The notes under the pieces are model-generated. The model saw nothing but the letters and a program-made list of their open reading frames with translations. It did no database searches and was not told where the DNA came from. The position numbers and the translations under genes were made by a program. A DNA stretch of 60,168 bases, from positions 1 through 60,168 of the forward strand of contig JAKFVB010000034.1 in NCBI GenBank assembly GCA_021732405.1. The letters are read 5' to 3'. Positions 48,056 through 60,167 of the stretch are shown piece after piece (position 1 is the first letter of the stretch; the number at the start of each line of letters is the position of its first letter). This DNA comes from Methylotenera sp. GTDB taxonomy: Bacteria > Pseudomonadota > Gammaproteobacteria > Burkholderiales > Methylophilaceae.

Positions 48056-48751
48056 TTAAGGTAAATCAAATAGCAACACTTCTGCACTATCCAGCGCTTT
48101 AATTTCTAGCATCTCATTGGCATCGAACATTGCGGCATCCCCTGCAATTAGTCGCTTTCCGTTTACTTCAACATCGCCCAAAGCAATTTGCAAATAAGCT
48201 TTGCGGTTTGGTTTAAGTGTGTAATTTAATGCTTGTTTATCGGTTAATTGTGCTGCGTATAGTGCAATATCTTGATGAACAATTAATGAATGTTGCGCAC
48301 CATTTTGTGACGCCAACAAGCACCATTGGTTTAATTTTAATGCTGCGTCAAAGTATTTATCTTCATATCCAGGTGTTAAGTTAAGTTGATTGGGTGTAAT
48401 CCAAATTTGCAATAAATGCACAGGTTCGGTTGCGGATGCATTAAATTCGCTGTGCGCAACCCCTGTACCTGCTGTCATGCGCTGCACAAAGCCTTGCTTG
48501 ATGGTTTCAACATTACCCATGCTGTCTTTATGTGCCAGCTCACCTTTTAAAATATAGGTGATGATTTCCATATCATGGTGCGAATGCGTGCCAAAGCCTT
48601 TGGCTGGCGCAATCACATCTTCATTAATCACGCGCAACACTGAAAAGCTCATCCAATTAGGATCGTAATAATCCGCAAAAGAAAAAGAGTGGTAGCTATC
48701 TAACCAGCCACGATTGGCGTGGCCGCGTTCGCTTGATTGTCGAATATGCAT
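48056..48751 (-). CDS. Pirin family protein
   Basis: The 231-residue bicupin has the pirin N-terminal metal motif FGTHSHHDMEIITYIL with iron-ligating histidines and E, and RMTAGTGVAHSEFN. Some pirins act as quercetinases, others in regulation. The second cupin domain lacks obvious metal residues, as usual for bacterial pirins. The gene begins just before a divergent AT-rich gap. Confidence 0.94.
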   Translation of the reverse strand: MHIRQSSERGHANRGWLDSYHSFSFADYYDPNWMSFSVLRVINEDVIAPAKGFGTHSHHDMEIITYILKGELAHKDSMGNVETIKQGFVQRMTAGTGVAHSEFNASATEPVHLLQIWITPNQLNLTPGYEDKYFDAALKLNQWCLLASQNGAQHSLIVHQDIALYAAQLTDKQALNYTLKPNRKAYLQIALGDVEVNGKRLIAGDAAMFDANEMLEIKALDSAEVLLFDLP

Positions 48752-48907
48752 ATTATAAAAATGCCTTTAATCAATTCACATAAAAAAATAATAGACCAGT
48801 TTACTATAAATTATAAATATTCATTTGTCATTTAAATCTATTTAACCTTATATGTGGTTAAATTATTATTAATCAAGTTTTAATTTTACTTTAAATAAGA
48901 GACGCAG

Positions 48908-49366
48908 ATGACACAAGATCAACTACCGCGCGAATTTGAACCCCTCAATCGAATCGCCGTCAAAGCGATGCTTTGGTTGAATGGATTTGCTCACATCATA
49001 ATCGGTTTGGCATTGGCAATTTCAGTGGTGATGTTTACTTGGCTATTTTTTAAAGATGTGCAGCAAGCAGCCTATGCGCATAATTTAGTACACGGCTTTT
49101 TACATGCGCTGGGTACGCTCATGTTGCTATGGTCAATTTCCGCGCTGATTTCTGCCGAAATACGCTATTTGCTAGGCAGTAAATTGTTGGTAGAAACGTT
49201 TATCGAAGTGGTATTGGTACTGTTTTTGCGCAAACTGATTGTGATGCCAGTACAAGATGCGTCCCCTAGTTTTGAAGAAATAAGCATATGGGTAGGCGGC
49301 GCTTTTGTGATGGGCTTAATCTACGTGATGGTGCGCTGGGCTGATAAATCCAATCAAGACAGGTAA
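48908..49366 (+). CDS. PsiE-family membrane protein
   Basis: The 152-residue protein has four transmembrane helices and segments typical of PsiE (phosphate-starvation-inducible E), including YLLGSKLLVETFIEVVLVLFLRKLIV in parts. Its function is unknown. RBS AGAGACGC is weak. It lies 83 bases upstream of the MoxR operon. Confidence 0.82.
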   Translation: MTQDQLPREFEPLNRIAVKAMLWLNGFAHIIIGLALAISVVMFTWLFFKDVQQAAYAHNLVHGFLHALGTLMLLWSISALISAEIRYLLGSKLLVETFIEVVLVLFLRKLIVMPVQDASPSFEEISIWVGGAFVMGLIYVMVRWADKSNQDR

Positions 49367-49449
49367 TTTAGAATTAAAATCGATAATTAGCTTCAATATT
49401 ACCGTTAACTTTATCTCTTCATTCAAATAAGAAACCGCTCATAAAACCT

Positions 49450-50343
49450 ATGCAAAAAACTATTCAAGCGATTATTCATGCAACGTCACATATTATTTTA
49501 GGTAAAGAGCAGCAAGTTAAATTAAGCCTTACCTGTTTATTGGCAGGCGGACATTTGCTGATTGAGGATTTACCTGGCATGGGTAAAACCACGCTGGCAC
49601 ATACCTTGGCGCAAGTGTTGGGCTTGGGATTCAGGCGCACCCAATTTACCAGCGATTTATTACCTGCCGACATCATTGGCGTATCGGTTTTTGATCGGAA
49701 CACTTCTAGCTTTCAGTTTCATGCAGGGCCAATATTCACCAATGTATTACTGGCAGATGAAATTAATCGCGCCACACCAAAAACCCAAAGTGCGTTATTA
49801 GAGGCGATGGAAGAACATCAGGTGACGGTGGATGGCAATACGCATTTGCTGCCACAACCGTTTTTTGTGATTGCTACCCAAAACCCTAAACACCATATCG
49901 GCACGTTTGCCTTACCAGAATCGCAGCTCGATCGCTTTTTAATGCGGATTACATTGGGTTATCCTGATGCCCAATCTGAACGAGCACTACTTAAAAATCA
50001 AGGTGGTCGCGCCAATGCCAGCAGTATTCAAGCAGTATGTGACGCTGATGGTTTATTAAAATTGCAGCAGCAAGTGCACCAAGTACATGTGTCAGATGCG
50101 CTGTTAGATTATTTACAGGCGCTGATTCAATATACACGCACACAAACCAATGAGGGATTATCACCCAGAGCTGGCTTAGGTTTGCGCCAATGCGCGCAAG
50201 CTTGGGCATTAATAGATGGTCGCGATTTTGTCACGCCAGAAGATGTACAGGCTGTGTTACCAAGTGTTGTTGCGCACCGCTTAGCGCAAGATGGCAATAG
50301 CAATATAGCCAAGCAAATACTTGATCAAGTCGCGATTACTTAA
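49450..50343 (+). CDS. MoxR-family AAA+ ATPase
   Basis: The 297-residue AAA+ protein has Walker A DLPGMGKTTLA (about 38-48), Walker B LLADEINRATPKTQSALLEAMEE (in parts) and the sensor region IATQNPKHHIGTFALPESQLDRF (in parts). MoxR ATPases act as chaperones that mature or regulate a partner complex. DUF58 and transglutaminase-like genes follow, the standard set for this subgroup. Confidence 0.95.
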   Translation: MQKTIQAIIHATSHIILGKEQQVKLSLTCLLAGGHLLIEDLPGMGKTTLAHTLAQVLGLGFRRTQFTSDLLPADIIGVSVFDRNTSSFQFHAGPIFTNVLLADEINRATPKTQSALLEAMEEHQVTVDGNTHLLPQPFFVIATQNPKHHIGTFALPESQLDRFLMRITLGYPDAQSERALLKNQGGRANASSIQAVCDADGLLKLQQQVHQVHVSDALLDYLQALIQYTRTQTNEGLSPRAGLGLRQCAQAWALIDGRDFVTPEDVQAVLPSVVAHRLAQDGNSNIAKQILDQVAIT

Positions 50344-50380
50344 CCACTTTTTTGCACCGAAAATTTTTGCACCTAAAAAC

Positions 50381-51345
50381 ATGTTAAGTAAAATTTGGCC
50401 ATTCACGTTTTGGAAAATAAGCTATTGGCAACAATGGTTTAGGGTCGCAAAAAGCGCCAATAATGTCGCCATACTCAATCCGCGTCAAATCTACATTGTG
50501 CCGACGCGCTGGGGTTTATTGTATGCAACGATGCTGATTGGATTGCTGATTGGCTCAATTAATTACTCATTAAGCTTGGGCTATTACGTCACATTTTTGC
50601 TGGCTTCTTTGGGTAACATTGCCATGTTGCATACTTGGCGTAATTTGCTGCATTTGCAAATTGCAGTATCAAACGCAAGCCCCGTTTTTGCAGGTGACAC
50701 CGCCACAATCGTGCTTAAAATATCCGAGACTAAAAATCGGCCACGCTATGTGGTGGCCGCCTACTTTAATCGTCAGGCAGAAGTCATTAACGATATAAAG
50801 GCTAACGATGTGCAGCTCTTTGACATCCCACTCACCACCATCAAGCGTGGCCTGCATAGCCTGCCACGCTTAACCATTTACACAGAATTCCCTTTAAGTT
50901 TATTGCATGCTTGGGCAGTAGTGGATAATCCTTTTCAACTGCTGGTGTACCCAAAACCCGCTGAATCAATATACCAAAATAATTTGTCAGCAGATGCTGA
51001 TGTACAAGGTAGTAGCCAGTTGACCAAAGGCGATGATGACTTTAATGGGCATAAAAACTACCAAGTCGGCGATTCCCCAAGTCGAGTCGACTGGAAAGCC
51101 TCCAGCCGCGGCATTGGTATGTATACCAAACTTTACAGCGGCGCAGGCATTCATACCTTATGGCTAGATTGGTTGGATACCACAGGCGATATTGAAACAC
51201 GCATTTCGCAACTCACGCGCTGGATAATTGACGCGCACGCAACTCAGCAAACCTATGGCTTAAGGCTGCCAGATACTGAATTAGCGCCCAACAATACTGA
51301 AGCGCACTACCATCAGGCGTTAACAACGCTGGCGTTATTAAGTTA

Positions 51346-51346
<1 letters not shown>
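50381..51346 (+). CDS. DUF58 domain-containing protein
   Basis: I choose the ATG at 50381 (321 residues); a TTG at 50321 inside the moxR gene would give 341. Two hydrophobic helices (WGLLYATMLIGLLIGSINY in parts) precede a soluble region. The DUF58 motif DFNGHKNYQVGDSPSRVDWKAS (in parts) is present. The last residue overlaps the next start as TAATG. It works with MoxR and the transglutaminase protein in an uncharacterised membrane process. Confidence 0.9.
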
Positions 51347-53776
<2,430 letters not shown>

Positions 53777-53777
<1 letters not shown>

Positions 53778-53803
53778 AAAAGCCGACATTTAGTCGGCTT
53801 TTT
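53777..53803. terminator. Bidirectional rho-independent terminator
   Basis: An 11-bp stem (AAAAAGCCGAC with GTCGGCTTTTT) around ATTTA lies between convergent tadA and the Bax inhibitor-1 gene. Confidence 0.92.
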
Positions 53804-53835
53804 AACATCATGAAACAGCTTAATCGTAACTAGGC

Positions 53836-54525
53836 TTAATCATTGCTACCCATTAAACCCATTAACAGATGTAACAAGCTAGTAAACAAGTTATAAATAC
53901 TCATATATAAGCCTAATGTTGCCATCACATAGTTGGTTTCGCCGCCATTCACAATACGGCTTACATCATACAAAATAAAACCTGAGAACAACAACACACC
54001 AACACCTGACAACACTAATTGCATGGCTGGAATTTGCAAGAAAATATTAGCAAGCGATGCAACGATTAATAGAATAATGCCAACCATTAAAAATTTGCCC
54101 ATAAAGCTAAAATCTTTTTTGGTGGTCGTTGCAATGCCAGCCATGGTCATCAAAATAACACCAGTTCCGCCAGCTGCTAAGCCAACGATTTGACCGCCGT
54201 TATTTAAATTAAGCGCATGTTGCAAAATTGGGCCTAACATCAAGCCTAATACAAACGTTAAACCCAACAATAAAACCACGCCAATGCTGCTGTTGCGGTT
54301 TGCGTTAATCGCAAAAAACATTCCGTAAATCACGGCCATTGCGCCAATTGCAAACATAAATGGATGCAGCGCTGCAAAAGCAAAATTCATTTTCATGCCT
54401 ACCAACGCGCCAATCACGGTTGGAATCATGGTTAAGCCAAGTAAGGCATAAGTGTTACGTAATACCTTATTCTGTGTTGTAGATAAACTACCCTCACGAC
54501 CTAATACTTGCATATCATCTAACAT
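53836..54525 (-). CDS. Bax inhibitor-1/YccA family membrane protein
   Basis: The ATG at 54525 has AAGGAAA upstream and gives 229 residues, starting MLDDMQVLGREGSLSTTQNK. Seven hydrophobic helices and the typical ending region (LYDVSRIVNGGETNYVMATL in parts) match the BI-1/YccA family. YccA binds and modulates the FtsH protease in E. coli; other homologues are proton/calcium leak channels. Confidence 0.93.
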   Translation of the reverse strand: MLDDMQVLGREGSLSTTQNKVLRNTYALLGLTMIPTVIGALVGMKMNFAFAALHPFMFAIGAMAVIYGMFFAINANRNSSIGVVLLLGLTFVLGLMLGPILQHALNLNNGGQIVGLAAGGTGVILMTMAGIATTTKKDFSFMGKFLMVGIILLIVASLANIFLQIPAMQLVLSGVGVLLFSGFILYDVSRIVNGGETNYVMATLGLYMSIYNLFTSLLHLLMGLMGSND

Positions 54526-54841
54526 GTTTATTTCCTTATAAAAAGTTGCCAAAAGGCAATACAACTAAGATAGCGACTATTGACCAAAGTTTCAAGTGAC
54601 AAATTGTTAAAATCAATCATCACAGCGAACCTATTCACAATTAATCTTATTTAATTCCTATCAGATAAATGAGCATATTCAATACTCTCTAATTAACACA
54701 ATACGCATGACTACGTATATTAATACGCCTAAACGACTGTTTAACTGAATTGTAAGTTAACTAGCGCACAGACTACATTTATAAAAACTCCTATTGTGTG
54801 ACTTAGTGATTACAGTTTTTTTAATTTTCAAAGGAATTATC
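54526..54841. other. AT-rich divergent intergenic region
   Basis: I see no gene in these 316 bases. It is the divergent upstream region of the Bax inhibitor-1 gene and the PEP-CTERM gene, with an AAGGA site at its right end. No strong promoter pair can be assigned. Confidence 0.4.
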
Positions 54842-55458
54842 ATGCTTAAGAAACACATTCCGACTCTTGCAACCATTTCATTCGCAGCCTCATTGCTTTT
54901 CACGGCTGGTATTGCTCAAGCAAGTAGCTTGAGTATTGCTGGTGCTACACCAATCTCTTTTTTGGCTTTAACGGACAACCCTCAACTTTTACTGGCGGAT
55001 ATTCGAGTGGCTTTCTAGGAACGCTTGTAGCAAATGAGCCTATCAGAATCTCTTTTACCTATTTAGGTAGCGAGAGCGGCTATAACAATTCATTTGCATT
55101 TTTAGGTAACGCGTTGACAGAGTTCAATGCACCTGGTGACACAACTGCTTCAGTGTTAGTTGGTGCAGGCACTGTTGACTTCAGCTTTAGCGATGACCAA
55201 GGCGGCTCGGTAACGAATGGCGACGCAGAAAAGCCAGCAATTGGTTTTGCAATTTTGAATGGCAACTTAACACCTGTCAGTGGCCCTGATTTTGGACCGT
55301 TTGATTATGTGTTGGGTTTTAATGATAGCTCTACTGGCGATGCAGATTATGATGACTTTGTAGTTGGCGTTAAAATCAGCGCAGTTCCATTACCAGCATC
55401 TTTGCCGTTAATGGCAGCGGCAGTGGGTTTATTTACGATTGCCCGCCGCAGAATTTAA
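54842..55458 (+). pseudogene. PEP-CTERM-type exported protein split by a -1 frameshift
   Basis: Frame one starts at the ATG at 54842 (AAGGA upstream), encodes a signal peptide (TISFAASLLFTAGIAQASS) and stops at 55018. Frame two continues from the T run at 54958-54963 with GFNGQPSTFTGGYSSGFLG and reads through to 55458, ending in a PEP-CTERM-type tail: VPLPASLPL, a hydrophobic helix and IARRRI. The joined product is about 205 residues and would be sorted by an exosortase. The break falls at T TTT TTG, a classic -1 slippery heptamer. It could be a true frameshift site, a phase-variable tract, a decayed gene or a sequencing error. Confidence 0.8.
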
Positions 55459-55514
55459 AAGTGTATGCCACACACACCTAGTTAGATTGGCATCTGGCTA
55501 GCATGGCTGATGGT

Positions 55515-56561
55515 TTAAGCAAATAAATCAGCCTCAGTTTTGCCCACTACAGCAACACGTTTTACGGCTTGCACAAACTCTGCGTTTTCGTGCAAATCGT
55601 CTACGCTAGCAGGATGGTGACCGCCGTGCATGCGTGCCAGCCTTAATATGCTAAATGCAGACATTTTCCAGTCCAGTTTTTCAAGTAGCTCATCAGCTAA
55701 ATCAGGCCGATTGCATAGCAGTACCATATCGCAGCCCGCATTCAGCGCAGCCAAACTACGCGTAGTGACATCACCACCAACGCTAGCGCCTTCCATACTT
55801 AAATCGTCACTAAAAATAACGCCGTTAAAGCCTAAGCGCTCACGCAATACTTTTTGCAGCCATTTAGCTGAAAAACCAGCCGGCTTATCATCCACTTTTG
55901 GGTAAATCACATGCGCTGGCATAATCGCCGCCAAACCTTCATCAATCATTTGCTTAAATGGCTGCATATCGTTGGCGGCAATTTCATCAAAACTGCGCTC
56001 ATCAATTGGAATGCTTACATGCGAATCGGCCACCACAAAACCATGACCAGGAAAATGCTTACCAACCGCTGACATGCCACCTTTTTTAAGGCCTTGCATC
56101 AAGCTGAAGGCCAATTCATTAATCGCCGTTGCGTCCTGATGAAACGCTCTATCACCAATCACTAAGCTATCGCCGTAATCCATATCCAGCACTGGGGTAA
56201 AGCTAAAATCAATGCCATGCGCACGCAATTCTGCCGCTAAAATCCAGCCCGCTTCAATGGCTAATTCACGCGCCTTTTTAGGATTTTTATCCCAAATCTT
56301 GCCAAACTCACGCATGGGTGGAATCTTGGTAAAACCATCTCTAAACCGCTGTACGCGACCACCTTCATGGTCTACCGCTATCAATAAAGGCGGCTGGCGA
56401 ACGGCATGAATACTAGCGGTTAGCGCTTTAAGCTGGCCGCAACTAACAAAGTTGCGTGCAAATAAAATCACACCACCCACTAGCGGATGTTGTAAGCGTT
56501 TAATATCGTCAGCATTTAATTCAGTGCCAACAACATCTAACATAACTGGGCCTAATGACAT
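55515..56561 (-). CDS. nagZ: Beta-N-acetylhexosaminidase
   Basis: NagZ removes GlcNAc from anhydro-muropeptides in cell-wall recycling. The 348 residues show the family motifs DHEGGRVQRF, KHFPGHGFVVADSH with the catalytic Asp-His loop, and FSDDLSMEGA with the nucleophile Asp. There is no signal peptide, consistent with a cytoplasmic enzyme. Confidence 0.97.
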   Translation of the reverse strand: MSLGPVMLDVVGTELNADDIKRLQHPLVGGVILFARNFVSCGQLKALTASIHAVRQPPLLIAVDHEGGRVQRFRDGFTKIPPMREFGKIWDKNPKKARELAIEAGWILAAELRAHGIDFSFTPVLDMDYGDSLVIGDRAFHQDATAINELAFSLMQGLKKGGMSAVGKHFPGHGFVVADSHVSIPIDERSFDEIAANDMQPFKQMIDEGLAAIMPAHVIYPKVDDKPAGFSAKWLQKVLRERLGFNGVIFSDDLSMEGASVGGDVTTRSLAALNAGCDMVLLCNRPDLADELLEKLDWKMSAFSILRLARMHGGHHPASVDDLHENAEFVQAVKRVAVVGKTEADLFA

Positions 56562-56636
56562 GGTTTCACTTTACATTTCGCTTAAAATTTTAGTTAAAAA
56601 ATGCCTAAAATGGACATAAACTTTACTAAAAACTAG

Positions 56637-56706
56637 TGCCATGCTGAACTTGATTCAGCACCTTTTACTCGCGCCAGATTGCGAGTCTAGCCCGCAATGA
56701 CAGCAT
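56637..56706. repeat. Two-hairpin intergenic repeat
   Basis: GCTGAA/TTCAGC around CTTGA forms one hairpin, and ATTGCGAG/CCCGCAAT an imperfect second one. It resembles widespread short palindromic repeats with the motif GTCATTGCGGG on the minus strand. Only one copy is seen in the window. It lies upstream of the CsbD-like gene. Confidence 0.55.
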
Positions 56707-56816
56707 AAAAGTAAGCCTTTTCTGACAGCATATTAAGTACTGGCTTACTCTCCCAAACGTAATAATCATATTAAATATCACTTGATAATTAACTGATTAA
56801 GATTTGAGGTCAAAAA

Positions 56817-57014
56817 ATGTTTATATATCAACTTGAAGGTAACTTAATGCTTTTAAAAGGCAAACTTAAATTAGCCATTGGTCAATTAACAAACAATCAT
56901 TTTTATATCATTAACGCTAAAAGAGATTTAACCATAGCAAATATTCAATTAACGTATGGGCTTAGCTCAAGCGAAGCAAAAATTGTTTCTACTTGGAACT
57001 TATCAAGTCATTAA
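56817..57014 (+). CDS. CsbD-like (UPF0337) small protein, divergent
   Basis: The 65-residue product aligns by eye with CsbD-type stress proteins: LKGKLKLAIGQLTNN matches the family LKGKxKexwGkLTdD, NAKRDLTIANIQLTYGLSSSEAK matches the GKRDqLvGkiQerYGiskeEA stretch (both in consensus form). Several usually charged positions are hydrophobic here. A GAGG site precedes the ATG. The family is stress-induced but of unknown biochemical role. Confidence 0.6.
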   Translation: MFIYQLEGNLMLLKGKLKLAIGQLTNNHFYIINAKRDLTIANIQLTYGLSSSEAKIVSTWNLSSH

Positions 57015-57033
57015 TATTCGTTAAGGTGTTAAT

Positions 57034-58179
57034 CTATATTTTTAACCGATAAAGCGAGGTAATTTCTTTTACCCGCGCCGCATACAGCGGGTCAGATTGG
57101 TCGCTACTTTTAGCGTGTTTAGGTGCGATATCCAGCTTTTCAACTACCGTTAACCCCGCATCTGCAATCCATTTTTGCAATTCCTCTGGCGTACGCAAAC
57201 CTAGATGCTCGGCTAAATCAGACAAAATCAGCCAGGCTTCGCCATCCTCATTCAAATGCGCTTTTACACCATTTAAAAAGCCTTTTAGCATCGCGCTGTT
57301 CGGGTCGTAAATCGCATGTTCAATTGGCGCATTGGCTTTGGCTGGCAACCACGGCGGGTTGCAGACGATTAAATCGGCCTTTTTATGTCCACTTGGAAAC
57401 AGATTTGCTTGCTCAATCGTGATGTACGATTTTAGATTCAGTTTTTCTACGTTATCCGCCGCGCAATTCAAGGCGCGCAGATTGTTATCGGTTGCGATAA
57501 CCGCTTTAATGCCGCGTGTAACCAAAATAGCCGCAATCACGCCAGTGCCTGTACCAATATCAAAAGCGGTTTTGGCATTGCCTAAACTGGTTGTATTAAT
57601 TAAATCTAAATACTCGCCGCGAATAGGCGAATATACGCCGTAGTGCGCATGAATATTGGCTGGTAGCGCATCGACAGGCACGCCTTTTTTGCGCCATTCA
57701 TGTGCACCCACCATACCTAATAATTCTCTTAAAGACAGCACCATTTTTGCTGGCACTTTATCTAACTTGGCGTTAACTATTAATGCACCTGTAACCGCTT
57801 CTTTTACATCAGACGCGCGTTTTAAATCGCAACTACCATGATTCAACTCAATCAGAATCTTGTTGGTAATATTCGCGCGCTGAATTTGCCTTGCGCGGTG
57901 TTGGTGAAACGCTTGTGTGAGATTCTCAGCTGATTTGATAGGCTTAATATCAAACTTGCGCGTAATGGCTTGCAGCATCTGTTTGGCGTTTTGAAAATCG
58001 CCTTTATATAAAAAAGCGGTGCCCTCGCATATCAGCTTATAAGCGTCTTTTGCACTAGTCGTGTCATCTGCAATTTGTATATTTTTAGGTGGCGCGGTAT
58101 TCGCCTCACTTTGCCAAACCGCTTGCTGTGGTTTGCCTTTTTCTTGCCAGGATACGGTTGTTGCTATGGTTTCAGTCAA
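57034..58179 (-). CDS. Class I SAM-dependent methyltransferase (RsmC/PrmC-like NPPW type)
   Basis: The 381-residue protein has an N-terminal region of about 190 residues without a recognised domain, then the methyltransferase core: motif I FDIGTGTGVIAA, acidic residue in VIATDN, and the catalytic NPPW motif (LIVCNPPWLP) typical of enzymes acting on base or amide nitrogens. The substrate is unknown. It lies 15 bases after the queuosine transporter gene on the same strand. Confidence 0.87.
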   Translation of the reverse strand: MTETIATTVSWQEKGKPQQAVWQSEANTAPPKNIQIADDTTSAKDAYKLICEGTAFLYKGDFQNAKQMLQAITRKFDIKPIKSAENLTQAFHQHRARQIQRANITNKILIELNHGSCDLKRASDVKEAVTGALIVNAKLDKVPAKMVLSLRELLGMVGAHEWRKKGVPVDALPANIHAHYGVYSPIRGEYLDLINTTSLGNAKTAFDIGTGTGVIAAILVTRGIKAVIATDNNLRALNCAADNVEKLNLKSYITIEQANLFPSGHKKADLIVCNPPWLPAKANAPIEHAIYDPNSAMLKGFLNGVKAHLNEDGEAWLILSDLAEHLGLRTPEELQKWIADAGLTVVEKLDIAPKHAKSSDQSDPLYAARVKEITSLYRLKI

Positions 58180-58194
58180 TGAAATCTCAATTAG

Positions 58195-58887
58195 TTATAG
58201 TTTAAAAGGGTTAAAATCCGTATATTTATCGTAATAGTCTGTCTGCTCTGCTTTTTTTAGAAACGCGACAGTTTTATAAACCACGGGGGTGAAAACAATT
58301 TCTACTGCAATTTTGGCGATAATCTGCGCACCAATCACCAATGGAATTTTATCATTTGGGATGATGTCACTATTCCAAAACGCCAATGGAACAAATAGTA
58401 CGGTATCAATTGTTTCGCCAAAAATAGTGCTGGTAATGGTGCGTTGCCATAGGCGTTTGCCTGCGGCAACTATTTTCATCTTCGCCATTATAAAGCTATT
58501 TACAAATTCGCCCACGGCAAATGCAACTAAGCCTGCTAATGAGATGCGCCAAGTGCTGCCAAAGGCCACTTCATACTCATGCTGATTGCTCCAAAATGGC
58601 GCGGGTGGAAGGGCCACAATCATCCATGCCATCAGGCTGGCAAATGCCAAGCCTGCAAAGCCTGCCCAAATGACGCGGCGGCTGGCAGAATAGCCATACA
58701 CCTCTGTAAGGATATCGCCAAAGATAAATGAAATCGGGAAAAATAAAACGCCAGCGCCAAAGGTTAATGTGCCTAATAGCGGCGCATCGATTTGCGTGAC
58801 TTTAGCCGGGCCAATTAAATTGGAGCAGACCAGCACCGTGACGAACGCCGCCATGATGAAATCGTAATATTTGTACTGCTTTTGCAC
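58195..58887 (-). CDS. Queuosine precursor transporter, YhhQ family
   Basis: The 230-residue membrane protein has six or so helices with YhhQ-family segments: VCSNLIGPAKV, FFPISFIFGDILTEVYGY, GEFVNSFIMAKMK and IFGETIDTVLFVPLAF. YhhQ imports preQ0/preQ1 for tRNA queuosine. Other queuosine genes are not in the window. Confidence 0.93.
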   Translation of the reverse strand: MQKQYKYYDFIMAAFVTVLVCSNLIGPAKVTQIDAPLLGTLTFGAGVLFFPISFIFGDILTEVYGYSASRRVIWAGFAGLAFASLMAWMIVALPPAPFWSNQHEYEVAFGSTWRISLAGLVAFAVGEFVNSFIMAKMKIVAAGKRLWQRTITSTIFGETIDTVLFVPLAFWNSDIIPNDKIPLVIGAQIIAKIAVEIVFTPVVYKTVAFLKKAEQTDYYDKYTDFNPFKL

Positions 58888-58945
58888 GTTAAGTCCTTAA
58901 ATATTAAGCTTTAAAGATAATACTTAACCATTATTTTTACTCAAA

Positions 58946-59734
58946 TTATTCTACACGCACGTCCAGTTTATCGCGCAGATAGTCGCCACCCAAATTAATC
59001 GCCAATATCAAGCTCATTAAACTTAACCCTACAACCAATACATAATGCGGCGCCACCAGCATATAGCGCACCCCATCGCGCAACATGGCGCCCCAGCTGG
59101 CATTTGGTGCTTGAATGCCCAATCCTAAAAATGACAGACTGGCTTCGGCAATCATCACACTGGCTAAGCTATAAGTGGCTTCTACCATTAAGATTGAGCT
59201 TAAAAGTGGCAAAATATGCTTGATTAAAATGCGCGGTACGCTAGCCCCCAGTGACTCTGCTGCAATCACATGTTGCCTATTACGCAAGCTAAGTGTTTGA
59301 CCGCGCGTTAATCGTGCATAGCTTACCCAGCCTGTGATACACAAAGCCAAGATTAAGTTGCCTAAACCTGCGCCCAATACGGCAGCAAATGCAATCGCCA
59401 ATAAAATCCCCGGAAAAGCTAAGAAAATATCGGTGATTTTCATTAGAATAGCGTCAATTTTCCCGCCATAAAAACCAGCCAGCAGGCCAATAATTACGCC
59501 AACTAGCATGGTAATTACGGTGACGATGATGGCCACAAAAAAGGAAACCTGAATCCCCGTTAAAACCCGCGCTAAAATATCACGACCCAAATCGTCTGCA
59601 CCTAACCAATAGTGCGTGCTGATGGACGCTAAAACTGCGTTTAAATCAATTTGATTGGGATTTAATTGAAATAGCTTGCCCATGATGACTGCCACCACCC
59701 AAAAAACCAGAATGCTAATGGCAAATTTTTTCAT
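58946..59734 (-). CDS. Oligopeptide/dipeptide-type ABC transporter permease (OppC/DppC family)
   Basis: The 262-residue protein has five to six helices, the GADDLGRDILARVLTG start region common to DppC/OppC, and the EAA loop (AAESLGASVPRILIKHILP in parts). It should pair with an OppB/DppB permease, which is not visible here; the DUF559 unit lies directly upstream, so the partner would be beyond the right edge or elsewhere. Confidence 0.92.
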   Translation of the reverse strand: MKKFAISILVFWVVAVIMGKLFQLNPNQIDLNAVLASISTHYWLGADDLGRDILARVLTGIQVSFFVAIIVTVITMLVGVIIGLLAGFYGGKIDAILMKITDIFLAFPGILLAIAFAAVLGAGLGNLILALCITGWVSYARLTRGQTLSLRNRQHVIAAESLGASVPRILIKHILPLLSSILMVEATYSLASVMIAEASLSFLGLGIQAPNASWGAMLRDGVRYMLVAPHYVLVVGLSLMSLILAINLGGDYLRDKLDVRVE

Positions 59735-59744
59735 GCGTACAGTT

Positions 59745-59784
59745 CCTTCCCCATTTTAGGGGGAAGGCTAGGATGGGGGTAGTC
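59745..59784. repeat. Left inverted-repeat end of DUF559 unit
   Basis: A small hairpin (CTTCCCC/GGGGAAG) is followed by GGCTAGGATGGGGGTAGTC at 59766-59784. The latter is inverted to 60148-60167. It overlaps the DUF559 stop codon. Confidence 0.7.
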
Positions 59785-60160
59785 ATTTTTGACAGTATTC
59801 ATTAATCGCCTCCAGCACACTCTCACTATTCTGCAAAACTTCATTATTCCAAAAACGCAATAAGTTCCAACCTTCACTTTTTAACCACTCTGTTCGGTTT
59901 TTGTCATAGTCAATTTGTTGCTGATGCTGACTACCGTCTAATTCAATTGCGAGTTTAATTTCTATGCAAGCAAAATCTAAAATATAGTTTCCGCACGGAT
60001 GTTGTCGCCTAAACTTCAACCCATTCAGTTGACGCATACGAACGTGCTGCCAAAGATGTTGTTCAGCATCCGTCATATTGCTACGTAAATAACGTGAGTT
60101 GGTTTTAATAGTTGGTGCAATTCTTGGTAGTTTTTCATTCTTCAAAGTAGCAACCCCCAC
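59783..60160 (-). CDS. DUF559 (Vsr-like) domain protein
   Basis: The 125-residue product contains the DUF559 core: LRSNMTDAEQHLWQHVR, FRRQHPCGNYILDFACIE (with Asp), LAIELDGSQH and the WNNEVLQN end. The fold is of the Vsr/PD-(D/E)XK nuclease group; DNA cleavage has not been shown for most members. The GTG start at 60160 lies inside one inverted repeat and the stop lies inside the other, so the gene looks like a self-contained cassette. An internal ATG at about 60076 (MTDAEQ) is an alternative start. Confidence 0.85.
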   Translation of the reverse strand: MGVATLKNEKLPRIAPTIKTNSRYLRSNMTDAEQHLWQHVRMRQLNGLKFRRQHPCGNYILDFACIEIKLAIELDGSQHQQQIDYDKNRTEWLKSEGWNLLRFWNNEVLQNSESVLEAINEYCQK

Positions 60161-60167
60161 CCTAGCC
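60148..60167. repeat. Right inverted-repeat end of DUF559 unit
   Basis: GTAGCAACCCCCACCCTAGC is the near reverse complement of the left end at 59766-59784. It contains the GTG start of the DUF559 gene. Confidence 0.7.
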
